A DNA stretch of 50,149 nt. Origin: Bacillota bacterium (GTDB lineage: Bacteria > Bacillota_I > Bacilli_A > Erysipelotrichales > Erysipelotrichaceae). Shown piece after piece: positions 39,602 through 48,459 of the stretch. A program made the translations under genes and the position numbers. The notes below the pieces were generated by a model that saw nothing but the letters and a program-made list of their open reading frames with translations, did no database searches and had not been told where the DNA came from. Within the stretch, counting starts at the first letter, position 1. Each line of letters begins with the position of its first letter. Location of the stretch: the NCBI GenBank assembly GCA_023388995.1, contig JAEWFD010000044.1:1-50149 (forward strand), written 5' to 3'.

Positions 39602-40789
39602 ATGGACGTAATGATTGAACAAAGTTTGTCTGAGAAATTAAATGAAAGTGAATTAATTGCATTTCAGCTGCTGATTTCGCAGATATCGGAAAAAGTAGCA
39701 GCAGTATTGCCTGGCTTGTTGTCAAAACGAATTGTTCTTTCGCAAGTGAGTGCATCCAATACTACACTCAAGTCAATCAAAACCAATGATATCATTCCTG
39801 CAATGTTCATCAAAGCGATGGACAAAGATACCAAGAAGATACCGATGGTAATTTTAACCAAGCAATCTATGATGCGTATGATGATTGATGCGATTATGGG
39901 ATTGGAAGAAAAACAGGACACATCGTATCAATTTGATGAATTCGATTTAAGTACAGCACAGGAAATGATTACCCGCTTATTTCAGGATAGTGCGCAGCAG
40001 ATTTCTGAATTAGCTAATAAGCCAGTCAAAGACTTAGCGCCTTCCATGTCAGTTTTTAAAAACTTTGGTGACTTCCTGCAAACGATGCGTTTAACTTCTG
40101 ATGCAGCTGTCACCCAAATTCAAATGATGATACAAGTGGAAGATACGCCTGCAGTTCCAATTATGGCGGTGTTGGACTTTAAAGCGACGATAAAATTTAT
40201 TCAGGATTTAGGAGAGTTAGTTCCATCGGCTGTTTCGCAGCCGGAACCGGAACCAACTCCAATTCCTGTCCATGCAGAAGAAGTAAAAATAGAAGCAGTG
40301 CCTGATGTTTCGCCGATTGTGAGACAAGAAGAACCACCAGTGGTGATGCCAAAGATAGAACCGGCCCCAGTGCCAGTTACCACACCTGTCGTGCCAGCTG
40401 CTGCAGCTTCTGTCGCTGCACCGGTAATACCAGAACCAATACCAATGGCAGCTACTCCGGCACCAGTCTTTGCACCTCAATTGCAAATGGCAGCACCGGA
40501 GCCGGAACCGTTCTTTTCAGTTCATGTGCTTCAAGATAACTCAGCTTTGCTGATGAATGTTCCGCTGACAATTTCTGTTGAGATTGGCCAAACCAGAAGA
40601 AAAATTAAAGAAATTTTGGAGTTTCAGCCAGGAACAATTATTGAGCTGGATAAGCAAACAGGAACACCAATGGACATAATTGTGGATGGCAGTTTGTTTG
40701 CTCGGGGTGACGTAGTGGTGGTTGATGAAAACTTTGGTGTCAGAATTACAGAATTGAGCGAACAAAGAAAACAATTGAGACAAAAATAA
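39602..40789 (+). CDS. fliY: Flagellar motor switch protein FliY/FliN-like, CheC-type domain plus SpoA domain
   Basis: 395 residues: CheC-like N-terminal domain (about 1-200), a Pro/Ala-rich linker of about 110 residues, and a FliN-type SpoA domain at the end (VPLTISVEIGQTRRKIKEIL, FGVRITELSEQ). CheC-type phosphatase sites read S/D-x3-E-x2-N-x22-P. Here the first site is gone and the second has Ser118, Glu122, Thr125 (instead of Asn) and Pro148, so CheY-P phosphatase activity is doubtful. No fliM or cheY lies beside it. Start ATG 39602 (ATG 39593 possible). Confidence 0.85.
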   Translation: MDVMIEQSLSEKLNESELIAFQLLISQISEKVAAVLPGLLSKRIVLSQVSASNTTLKSIKTNDIIPAMFIKAMDKDTKKIPMVILTKQSMMRMMIDAIMGLEEKQDTSYQFDEFDLSTAQEMITRLFQDSAQQISELANKPVKDLAPSMSVFKNFGDFLQTMRLTSDAAVTQIQMMIQVEDTPAVPIMAVLDFKATIKFIQDLGELVPSAVSQPEPEPTPIPVHAEEVKIEAVPDVSPIVRQEEPPVVMPKIEPAPVPVTTPVVPAAAASVAAPVIPEPIPMAATPAPVFAPQLQMAAPEPEPFFSVHVLQDNSALLMNVPLTISVEIGQTRRKIKEILEFQPGTIIELDKQTGTPMDIIVDGSLFARGDVVVVDENFGVRITELSEQRKQLRQK

Positions 40790-40804
40790 GCAAGGAGGAG
40801 CAAT

Positions 40805-41188
40805 ATGATAGAAGGATTAATTGCTTTTGCTTCATTATGTGTTGTCCTTGCCTTAGCGTATTATGCCACGAAATGGTTGGGAACCAACATGACAATGAAA
40901 CCAACATCGAAATATATACAGGTGATTGATCGCCTGTATTTAGATCGTGACAAGATGATTGTCATTGTATTTATCGATCAAAGGTATAAGGTTCTTGCAA
41001 TTAGTGGCAGTGCAATTGAAACGATTGATGAGTTTGATGAATTACCGGCTAGTGTTGCTGCACAATCGTCATCGTCTGTCACCTTTTCTGATTTAATCAA
41101 AAAATACCAAAAAATCCAAGCAATGAGAAAGAACCGAAGCGAGAAAGACCCAAATCAATATGATCGCATGGAGGCAGATGATGAATAA
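40805..41188 (+). CDS. fliO: Flagellar export protein FliO
   Basis: 127 residues with one N-terminal membrane helix (LIAFASLCVVLALAYYATKW) and a small cytoplasmic part (YIQVIDRLYLDRDKMIVIVF). FliO helps assemble the FliP ring. Weakly conserved family; identity rests on topology and position before fliP. Ribosome site AAGGAGGAG. Overlaps fliP by 8 bases. Confidence 0.85.
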   Translation: MIEGLIAFASLCVVLALAYYATKWLGTNMTMKPTSKYIQVIDRLYLDRDKMIVIVFIDQRYKVLAISGSAIETIDEFDELPASVAAQSSSSVTFSDLIKKYQKIQAMRKNRSEKDPNQYDRMEADDE

Positions 41189-41963
41189 GCGAACATGGAT
41201 CAAATGGGGAGCATTGGTATTTATGCTTGGCTGTTGTTTTTTTATGATGACCCGCTCTGTTTATGCAACTGCACCGAACATTGAGGTAAATCTAAATGCC
41301 ACAGATGGAAGCGGCGGTCTGGGAACGATAGATATCTTATATCTCATGGTACTGCTGTCTGTAATTCCATCCATGGTCTTGTTAATGTCCAGCTTTACCC
41401 GTATTATTATTGTATTTTCTTTTTTGCGAAATGCACTTGGTACGCAGCAAGCTCCGCCAAATCAAATTCTGGTAGGTTTAGCCTTGTTCTTAACCCTCTT
41501 TATTATGAGACCTGTGATTGCGACAGTGGCAGATACTGCATACAAGCCGTATGAAGCAGGCGAGATAACGCAAGAAGAGGCATTTGACAGAGCACAAGTT
41601 CCAATCAAGGAATTTATGCTGAAACAGGTTGATAAAGATAGTTTAAATCTGTTTATTTCAATATCAAAAACAGAATTGAACGTGCAAGAAGGCGAAATCA
41701 CCCAAGATAACCTGATGAAACTGGGACTGGAAGTTATTGTTCCTTCCTTTGTTACCAGCGAATTAAAGCGAGCATTTATTATCGGGTTTCTGCTCTACAT
41801 ACCATTTTTAATTATTGATTTAGTAGTTGCCAGTACCTTGATGTCAATGGGGATGGTTATGCTGCCTCCGGCAACAGTCGCTTTGCCTTTCAAGATTATG
41901 CTGTTTATATTGGCAGATGGCTGGGGACTGATTATGACAACGCTGGTCAATGGATTTAAGTAG
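41181..41963 (+). CDS. fliP: Flagellar export protein FliP
   Basis: 260 residues with cleavable-type signal (LVFMLGCCFFMMTRSVYATA), then SSFTRIIIVFSFLRNALGTQ, the loop KPYEAGEITQEEAFDRAQVP, and SMGMVMLPPATVALPFKIML near the end, all FliP hallmarks. Core of the export gate (FliP5 FliQ4 FliR1). ATG 41181 is set by GGAGG at 41170. Confidence 0.95.
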   Translation: MNKRTWIKWGALVFMLGCCFFMMTRSVYATAPNIEVNLNATDGSGGLGTIDILYLMVLLSVIPSMVLLMSSFTRIIIVFSFLRNALGTQQAPPNQILVGLALFLTLFIMRPVIATVADTAYKPYEAGEITQEEAFDRAQVPIKEFMLKQVDKDSLNLFISISKTELNVQEGEITQDNLMKLGLEVIVPSFVTSELKRAFIIGFLLYIPFLIIDLVVASTLMSMGMVMLPPATVALPFKIMLFILADGWGLIMTTLVNGFK

Positions 41964-41973
41964 GTGATCGAAC

Positions 41974-42249
41974 ATGAGCCAAGGTGAAGTTATGACTATT
42001 TTCAAAGAGGCGATTGTAATTGCAATTAAGCTGTCGGCACCGATCTTGATTGCCAGTGTCGTAGTAGGTTTGATTGTTGCGATCTTTCAGGCAGCAACGC
42101 AAATCCATGAACAAACACTTACTTTCGTCCCTAAACTAATTGTGATCGTATTGATCTTGCTCATGGCGGGGTCATGGATGATGACAACGATGGTTGAATT
42201 TATGAAGTTTTTATTTCAGCAAATGAATGTGCTGATGATTCTGCTATGA
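41974..42249 (+). CDS. fliQ: Flagellar export protein FliQ
   Basis: 91 residues, two membrane helices. VVGLIVAIFQAATQIHEQTL is the FliQ signature between them. Overlaps the start of fliR by 4 bases (ATGA). Confidence 0.95.
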   Translation: MSQGEVMTIFKEAIVIAIKLSAPILIASVVVGLIVAIFQAATQIHEQTLTFVPKLIVIVLILLMAGSWMMTTMVEFMKFLFQQMNVLMILL

Positions 42250-43025
42250 CGATCGAATTTCAATCTCTTTATATCTATTTGCTGGTGTTTGTACGGTTAG
42301 TCGGATGCTTCTTATTCAATAGTGTATTTTCACGCAAGGATATTCCGAATATGCTGAAGATGGGATTTATCTTTGTACTGACAGTCTTAATTGCTCCTAC
42401 CATTTCCAAAACGGAAGTAGAAACTTTGGGACAGCTGAAAGAGCTGACCATAATCCTGCTGATGATGAAAGAATTGTTGCTGGGACTAGCACTTGGCTTT
42501 GTCTTCCAAATATTTACGCTTCTTTTGTACTTTGTAGGAGATACCATGGATTTCCAATTTGGCTTGTCTATGGCAAAGGTAATGGATCCTTCCACCAATA
42601 TTCAAGTTTCGGTATTAGGAGGATTCGTGAATTTTATTTTCATTCTATTTTTATTTACAACCAATAGTCATCTGGTTTTGATTAAAATCTTTGCAGTTAC
42701 ATTTGACTATTTGCCAGTTAGTGCCTTCTTTTCACTCCAAGAACTTCCCGGCTTTATTTTAGACTTGTTTATTTCCACGTTTGCATTGGCAGTAAAACTG
42801 CTGATTCCATTTGTGGTATGCGGGTTTACTGTTGAAATGTGCATGGGAATTTTAATGAAAATGATACCGCAGATTCATATCTTTGTTATTAATATTCAAG
42901 TAAAGATTTTGCTTGGAATTACATTGATGATTGCACTGATTCGTCCGTTGTCAGCGTTTCTGGATCGCTATCTGCTATTGGTACTGGATGAAATGCAAAA
43001 ATTAATAGTGCTGCTTGCGAAGTAA
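42246..43025 (+). CDS. fliR: Flagellar export protein FliR
   Basis: 259 residues with about six hydrophobic segments. Typical starts LYIYLLVFVRLVGCFLFNSV, FVGDTMDFQFGLSMAKVMDP (the family GxxxGxQxGxxxA-like region), and MGILMKMIPQIHIFVINIQV. Completes the FliPQR gate; start overlaps fliQ. Confidence 0.94.
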   Translation: MTIEFQSLYIYLLVFVRLVGCFLFNSVFSRKDIPNMLKMGFIFVLTVLIAPTISKTEVETLGQLKELTIILLMMKELLLGLALGFVFQIFTLLLYFVGDTMDFQFGLSMAKVMDPSTNIQVSVLGGFVNFIFILFLFTTNSHLVLIKIFAVTFDYLPVSAFFSLQELPGFILDLFISTFALAVKLLIPFVVCGFTVEMCMGILMKMIPQIHIFVINIQVKILLGITLMIALIRPLSAFLDRYLLLVLDEMQKLIVLLAK

Positions 43026-43040
43026 AAGGAAGTGATGAAC

Positions 43041-44117
43041 ATGGCCGGTGAAAAGACCGAAAAGGCGACGCCCAAGCGACGAAATGATGAACGTAAAAAA
43101 GGGAATGTCCTGCAAAGCAAGGACATCGCAACAGTAGTCTCACTCATTACCATGTTTTACTTCTTGCAGTTTATGATGCCCAGCATTCTGAAGACATTGA
43201 AAGAAGCAATTCTATACTTTGCGAATGAATCTGCTGTCAGAGATAACATTTTGATTGCTGATTTACGCCAAATATTCGTCCGCGGATTGCTTGCCTATGG
43301 ACTTACGGCGGTGCCTTTGCTGCTCGTCGCCATGGGAATTGGAATATTAGGAACAGGTGTACAAACCAGGTTTCTATATTCCCCATCGCTGCTGCAATTC
43401 AAAGCGAGCAGACTCAATCCACTTTCCGGAATTTCTAAAATGTTCTCTATGCGATCAGCCATTGAATTGCTGAAAAGTCTGCTGAAGATTACAGCACTGC
43501 TATATGTTATTTATTCTACAGTTGCACCTAAGGTTGATGAAATCCCGCGCTTAATGGAAATGAGCTTCCAAGCTGGCACAGTGTATGTTGGACAATTGAT
43601 TATGTCGATTGTATTTAACGTATCTATTGCATTTGTATTTATTGCTATTTTGGACTTTGCCTACCAATGGTTTGACTTTGAAAAGAACATTCGCATGAGC
43701 AAACAAGAAATTAAAGAAGAATACAAGCAAATGGAAGGGGATCCGCAAATCAAAGGCAAGATCCGCGAACGGCAGCGTGCAATGGCACAACGGCGCATGA
43801 TGCAGGAAGTGCCGAAGGCCGATGTCATTATTCGAAATCCGACGCACTATGCAATTGCGATTCAATATGACGATAAAAAACATCGAGCTCCGATTGTGAT
43901 CGCAAAAGGTGCTGATTTGGTAGCGATGAAAATCATTGAAATTGCCAAGCAGCACGATATCGTGACAACAGAAAACAAACCACTTGCCAGATCTTTGTAT
44001 GAAAGTGTAGAATTAAATCAGGAAATTCCTGAGCAATTCTACCAGAGTATTGCGGAAGTTCTAGCGTTTGTATACAGCATTAAAAAGAAAGGTTTGAAGA
44101 ACAGTGAAAAAGCTTAA
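43041..44117 (+). CDS. flhB: Flagellar export switch protein FlhB
   Basis: 358 residues. EKTEKATPKRRNDERKKGNV at the N-terminus, four membrane helices, and the autocleavage motif NPTH at residue 266 (VIIRNPTHYAIAIQYD). Cleavage between Asn and Pro lets FliK change export from hook to filament proteins. ATG 43041 is 8 bases behind AAAAGGAAG. Its end overlaps flhA by 14 bases. Confidence 0.95.
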   Translation: MAGEKTEKATPKRRNDERKKGNVLQSKDIATVVSLITMFYFLQFMMPSILKTLKEAILYFANESAVRDNILIADLRQIFVRGLLAYGLTAVPLLLVAMGIGILGTGVQTRFLYSPSLLQFKASRLNPLSGISKMFSMRSAIELLKSLLKITALLYVIYSTVAPKVDEIPRLMEMSFQAGTVYVGQLIMSIVFNVSIAFVFIAILDFAYQWFDFEKNIRMSKQEIKEEYKQMEGDPQIKGKIRERQRAMAQRRMMQEVPKADVIIRNPTHYAIAIQYDDKKHRAPIVIAKGADLVAMKIIEIAKQHDIVTTENKPLARSLYESVELNQEIPEQFYQSIAEVLAFVYSIKKKGLKNSEKA

Positions 44118-46152
44118 TTTAGGAAATTATGTAATCCCCATCTTTGTGGTAGCCATTGTTCTTTTGATCGTGATTCCACTTCCGGTGTTTATCTTAGATG
44201 CCATGTTTATTTTCAATCTTGCAATCTCTTTTGTTATATTGCTCATTACGATGAATATAACAGAGACCTTGCAATTTTCTATTTTTCCTACTTTGCTGTT
44301 AATTACTACCGTCTTTCGGTTAGGATTGAATATCTCGTCTACAACACATATTCTGACCAATGGCGGAAATGCCGGTTCGGTGATTGAAATGTTCGGGAAG
44401 TTTGTAATCCGCGGCAATCCGGTTGTCGGGCTTGTAATCTTCTTGATCATCGTTATCGTGCAATTTGTCGTTATCACCAAAGGTAGTGAACGTGTTGCGG
44501 AAGTATCAGCAAGGTTTACCTTGGATGCAATGCCCGGCAAGCAAATGGCAATTGATGCAGACTTGAACTCCGGCATGATTGATGAAAAAACAGCTCGCAA
44601 AAGACGCTCCAATGTGCAGCGTGAATCAGATTTCTACGGAGCAATGGATGGAGCCTCAAAGTTTGTAAAAGGAGATGCGATCGTTTCAATCGTTGTTACC
44701 TTTATCAACTTGATTGGTGGTATTATCATCGGCTTCATCAACAATATGGGAAGCTTTTCCGATATAGCGAATGTCTTTAGTGTTGCTACAATCGGGCAAG
44801 GATTGATTAACCAAATTCCGGCATTATTGATTTCCGTAGCAATGGGTATGGTAGTTACCAGATCCGCTTCCGAAGATAATCTGGGAACAGAGTTATCCAG
44901 GCAGTTTTTAGGGCAGCCGCGAATCTTGATTATTGGCGGGGTCATTGTCTTAGCGTTGGCATTCATCGGTTTCCCATTGATGCAAACGTTGATTATCGGA
45001 CTATCGCTCATTGCATTAGGTGTTGTAATGATGAGCAGAGAATCCAAACCGCAGATGATTGAGGAAGATGCTCCTAAAGAAGAAATTACGAGCGAAGCAT
45101 CTTATTATAAAAACATTGAGAATGTATATGGTTTATTAAATGTACCCCAAATCGAAATGGAATTCGGATATAGCCTGATTCCTTTGATTGATGAGGGCTC
45201 CGGGGGAAACTTCCTGGATCGGGTTGTTATGTTCCGCAAAGGATATGCACAGGAGATGGGGGTTGTTGTACCTTCGGTATTGTTAAAAGATAGTGCCCGC
45301 TTGAATCCCAATCAATATAGTATTAAATTCAAGGGAGAAGAAGTGGCAATTGGAGATGTCCTTGTTGATCATTTCCTGGCAATTTCTTCCACAGAAGTTG
45401 GAAAACAAATTGATGGAATTGATACAATTGAGCCTGCTTTTGGATTGCCGGCAAAATGGATTAGCGAGGACAAGCGTATTCAAGCGGAAATTGCCGGATA
45501 TACGCTTATAGATCCTACCTCCGTTATTGTTACACATCTCTCAGAAGTAATTAAAACACATATTCATGAATTGCTGACGCGGCAAGAAGTAAATAATATT
45601 ATAACTAATTTAAAGAAATCCAATGAAAATCTGGTGAATGACTTGATCCCCGGCATTGTCAGTGTTGCTACCTTGCAAAAGGTTATGGCCAATCTGCTGC
45701 GCGAAGGGGTATCGATTCGTGATGTAGAAACTATCTTGGAAACGATGGCTGATTTTGCACCGACTGTGCGTGATATTGATGTTCTGACAGAATATGTGCG
45801 CCAAGCATTAAAGAGAACGATTACCAGAAAATTCAGTGAAGGAAACTCACTCAAAGTCATTACCCTAGATGCGAAAGTGGAAAACATGATTATGGGCAGT
45901 GTCAAAAAAGTAGAAAACGGATCTTATCTGGCACTAGAACCGCAAATTATTCAAACTATTGTAGGTGCAACGACTGCGGAGGTGGATAAAGTAAAAGACA
46001 TCGTCCAATATTCCGTAGTGCTTACATCACCGATTGTTCGTACCTATTTCAAAAAGTTGGTAGATCAATTTTACCCTAATATTGTGGTCCTTTCATTTAA
46101 TGAATTAGACACGAATGTGCAGATTCAATCATTAGGAAATATCACAATTTAG
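44104..46152 (+). CDS. flhA: Flagellar export protein FlhA
   Basis: 682 residues. Eight membrane helices in the first half; RFTLDAMPGKQMAIDADLNS with the FHIPEP-family loop (KRRSNVQRESDFYGAMDGAS, KFVKGDAIVSI) and a large cytoplasmic domain that forms the nonameric ring. GTG start 44104 behind AGAAAGG, overlapping flhB. flhF and flhG, which follow it in Bacillus, are absent; the sigma factor comes next. Confidence 0.96.
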   Translation: MKKLNLGNYVIPIFVVAIVLLIVIPLPVFILDAMFIFNLAISFVILLITMNITETLQFSIFPTLLLITTVFRLGLNISSTTHILTNGGNAGSVIEMFGKFVIRGNPVVGLVIFLIIVIVQFVVITKGSERVAEVSARFTLDAMPGKQMAIDADLNSGMIDEKTARKRRSNVQRESDFYGAMDGASKFVKGDAIVSIVVTFINLIGGIIIGFINNMGSFSDIANVFSVATIGQGLINQIPALLISVAMGMVVTRSASEDNLGTELSRQFLGQPRILIIGGVIVLALAFIGFPLMQTLIIGLSLIALGVVMMSRESKPQMIEEDAPKEEITSEASYYKNIENVYGLLNVPQIEMEFGYSLIPLIDEGSGGNFLDRVVMFRKGYAQEMGVVVPSVLLKDSARLNPNQYSIKFKGEEVAIGDVLVDHFLAISSTEVGKQIDGIDTIEPAFGLPAKWISEDKRIQAEIAGYTLIDPTSVIVTHLSEVIKTHIHELLTRQEVNNIITNLKKSNENLVNDLIPGIVSVATLQKVMANLLREGVSIRDVETILETMADFAPTVRDIDVLTEYVRQALKRTITRKFSEGNSLKVITLDAKVENMIMGSVKKVENGSYLALEPQIIQTIVGATTAEVDKVKDIVQYSVVLTSPIVRTYFKKLVDQFYPNIVVLSFNELDTNVQIQSLGNITI

Positions 46153-46188
46153 TAGTATAATAAATATAATGGAAAGGCAGGTGATCTT

Positions 46189-46956
46189 ATGAGTGACAGC
46201 ATAGTGCTGGCTTCAAAATCAAGTGAGTTGCTGGATCAATTTCTGATATCAAAAGAAATTGGACTCCGGAATGAACTGGTTCTGGAGTATCTCTATATCG
46301 TAAAAAATGTTGCGAAGAACACTCGGGGATTATATGCCAATTATGCGACATTTGACGATATTGTAAATCAGGGAATTATCACCTTGATTGACTGCCTGGA
46401 ACGATTCGATCGTTCTAAAAATATGGAATTCGAGGCATATGCCTATGTACGCATCCGCAATGCAACGATCGATTATATTCGAAAGTCAGACTTTCTGCCG
46501 CGTAGAGTACGGCAGAAGGCCAAGCAAATCAGCCAAGCTTTCTCAGAGTTGGCGCATGAATTAATGCGGGAACCAACTGATCTGGAATTGGCACAATATT
46601 TGGAAATGGAAGTAACGGAATTAAGCAAGCACTATGGTGAAGTCAGTAATTCCCAGCTGTTGTCGATTGAAGAAATTACGGCTTTCGTAGGTAATGACGA
46701 GGGACAGGATATTGAAAGTCATTATAATGATCCTAAGCAAATCTTTGATCAAAAGCTGACCAAAGAGTTCCTGGCTGAGGCGATTGATTCTTTAACAGAG
46801 CGAGAAAAAATTGTGATATCACTTTACTATTATGAAAACTTGAAATTAAAGGAAATTGCAGAAGTGCTGGAAGTCAGTGAAGCACGAGTGAGTCAGATGC
46901 ATTCTAAAATCATTGAGAAGCTTCAAGCATTTATGAAAGATAAAAAGGAGGAATAA
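46189..46956 (+). CDS. Flagellar/motility sigma factor, sigma28 (FliA/SigD/WhiG family)
   Basis: 255 residues with regions 2 (YATFDDIVNQGIITLIDCLE, RFDRSKNMEFEAYAYVRIRN), 3 (LPRRVRQKAKQISQAF, REPTDLELAQYLEM) and 4 (LTEREKIVISLYYYENLKLK, EIAEVLEVSEARVSQMHSKI). Equivalent to SigD of Bacillus by position near the end of the flagellar cluster. Two TATAAT boxes (46155, 46165) lie upstream without good -35 elements. Ribosome site AAAGGCAGGTGA. Confidence 0.92.
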   Translation: MSDSIVLASKSSELLDQFLISKEIGLRNELVLEYLYIVKNVAKNTRGLYANYATFDDIVNQGIITLIDCLERFDRSKNMEFEAYAYVRIRNATIDYIRKSDFLPRRVRQKAKQISQAFSELAHELMREPTDLELAQYLEMEVTELSKHYGEVSNSQLLSIEEITAFVGNDEGQDIESHYNDPKQIFDQKLTKEFLAEAIDSLTEREKIVISLYYYENLKLKEIAEVLEVSEARVSQMHSKIIEKLQAFMKDKKEE

Positions 46957-46959
46957 CCT

Positions 46960-47700
46960 ATGTCTGGTTTTTACACAGCAGCAACTGCGATGCTAATCCA
47001 ACAAAGAAGATTAAATACTACAGCTAACAATATGGCGAATGCAAAGACAACAGGATATCGCAGCGAAAGAACAATTACCAGTACGTTTAATGATATCCTT
47101 GTCGGCCGGCAAGTGAGAGATAAAATCACCCCGATCGGATATGGGGCTCCCCTGACTGTTGTGGAAGAGATTTCATCGAAATTTGATATCGCTGATTTAG
47201 AAGATACAGGGCGGCCTATGGATATTGCAATCGGCGGCGACGGGTTCTTCAATATTGATATGGACGGAACTACCTATTTGACGCGCAATGGCAACTTTGA
47301 GGTCAATGAGGAAGGCTTCCTAGTTTTAAAAGGAGTCGGTCAAGTTATGGGCAGCGCCGGTGCGATTCAGCTGGATAACACTGATTTTGCAATTACGGAG
47401 TCTGGTGAGATATACAACAGTGAAGGGGAACTGGTTGATACACTTTTGGTTACGATGGTTGAAGATCCAAGTCAATTGATCAAGCAGCCAAATGGTACCT
47501 ATGTGTCACAAGATGGTGCAGGATTGATGGACAGCAACGCAAAAATTTACCAAGGGAAGTTGGAGCGCTCCAATGTCGATCTAAATCAGGAAATGGCTAA
47601 TATGATTGAAATTCAAAGAGCATTCCAATCTGTCAGCAATGCACTAAAAACAATTGATCAATTAAATGGGAAAGCCATCAGTGAAATCGGAAGGCTTTAG
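46960..47700 (+). CDS. flgF: Flagellar hook-basal body rod protein (FlgF/FlgG type, FlhO-like)
   Basis: 246 residues. N-terminal FYTAATAMLIQQRRLNTTAN, NMANAKTTGYRSER; middle DIAIGGDGFFNIDMDGTTYL; C-terminal LERSNVDLNQEMANMIEIQR, AFQSVSNALKTIDQLNG. One of two distal-rod paralogs placed in tandem; the assignment as FlgF rather than FlgG is by order. Starts 3 bases after the sigma gene behind AAAGGAGGAA. Confidence 0.85.
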   Translation: MSGFYTAATAMLIQQRRLNTTANNMANAKTTGYRSERTITSTFNDILVGRQVRDKITPIGYGAPLTVVEEISSKFDIADLEDTGRPMDIAIGGDGFFNIDMDGTTYLTRNGNFEVNEEGFLVLKGVGQVMGSAGAIQLDNTDFAITESGEIYNSEGELVDTLLVTMVEDPSQLIKQPNGTYVSQDGAGLMDSNAKIYQGKLERSNVDLNQEMANMIEIQRAFQSVSNALKTIDQLNGKAISEIGRL

Positions 47701-47710
47701 GAGGTAGCAT

Positions 47711-48442
47711 ATGAATATTGCATTTTACAACGCCTATACCGCAATGAAGGCATATCAGCAGAGTTTGGATGTTGTTTCTCATAATCTTGCGAATGTTTCA
47801 ACTGTCGGCTATAAAGAAACAAAATCAACTTTTCAAGACCTGCTATATTCCAGATTGGACCAAAACGGAGATCATACAATGTTGCGTGGGCATGGCGTCA
47901 TGCTTTCCAGCGTGGACAAGAAATTTGAATTAGGAAATCCGGATTTGACAAATCATCCATTGGATTTTATGATCACACAAGACGGCTTCTTCGCTGTCCA
48001 AACTGGTGAGGATGAAGTTGTTTATACCAGGGCAGGAGCATTCAGGCTTGGTGAAGAAGATGGTACGTTCTATTTGACCCGCTTAGATGGGGCATATGTT
48101 TTAGATAAGGATTTGCAGCGGATCGAAATTCCGAAAGATGAAACATCAAAGTTGCCGATTTACGATGGTATTGGAGATAAAATCGGAGTCTTCCGTTTTA
48201 CCAACCAATATGAATTGGCGCAGGCAGGTGTCACAAGCTATTTGCCTACTGAAAAAAGCGGAGAGGCGGAAGTTGTAGAGAACAGCAGAACAGCATTGCT
48301 GCAAGGGGCATTAGAAATGTCTTCTACCAGTATGACAGATGAAATGGTTGCCATGATGGAGAGTCAAAGAGCATTCCAATTGAATGCAAGAATGATTCAA
48401 ACAGCGGATCAGATCGAGGAAATGGTAAATAATCTTAGATAA
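47711..48442 (+). CDS. flgG: Flagellar basal-body rod protein (FlgG type, FlhP-like)
   Basis: 243 residues. NAYTAMKAYQQSLDVVSHNL, ANVSTVGYKETKSTFQDLLY (the FQDLLY string fits FlgG), DFMITQDGFFAVQTGEDEVV and C-terminal LQGALEMSSTSMTDEMVAMM, ESQRAFQLNARMIQTADQI. Distal-rod subunit, cotranscribed with its paralog. Ribosome site AGGAGG. Confidence 0.86.
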   Translation: MNIAFYNAYTAMKAYQQSLDVVSHNLANVSTVGYKETKSTFQDLLYSRLDQNGDHTMLRGHGVMLSSVDKKFELGNPDLTNHPLDFMITQDGFFAVQTGEDEVVYTRAGAFRLGEEDGTFYLTRLDGAYVLDKDLQRIEIPKDETSKLPIYDGIGDKIGVFRFTNQYELAQAGVTSYLPTEKSGEAEVVENSRTALLQGALEMSSTSMTDEMVAMMESQRAFQLNARMIQTADQIEEMVNNLR

Positions 48443-48459
48443 CGAAAAGAGGCGGTTTC

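Noticed and set aside
40201..40486. Minus-strand frames rich in Trp/Gly/Cys opposite the fliY linker
   Set aside because: They are reverse images of the Pro/Ala-rich linker, without ribosome sites.
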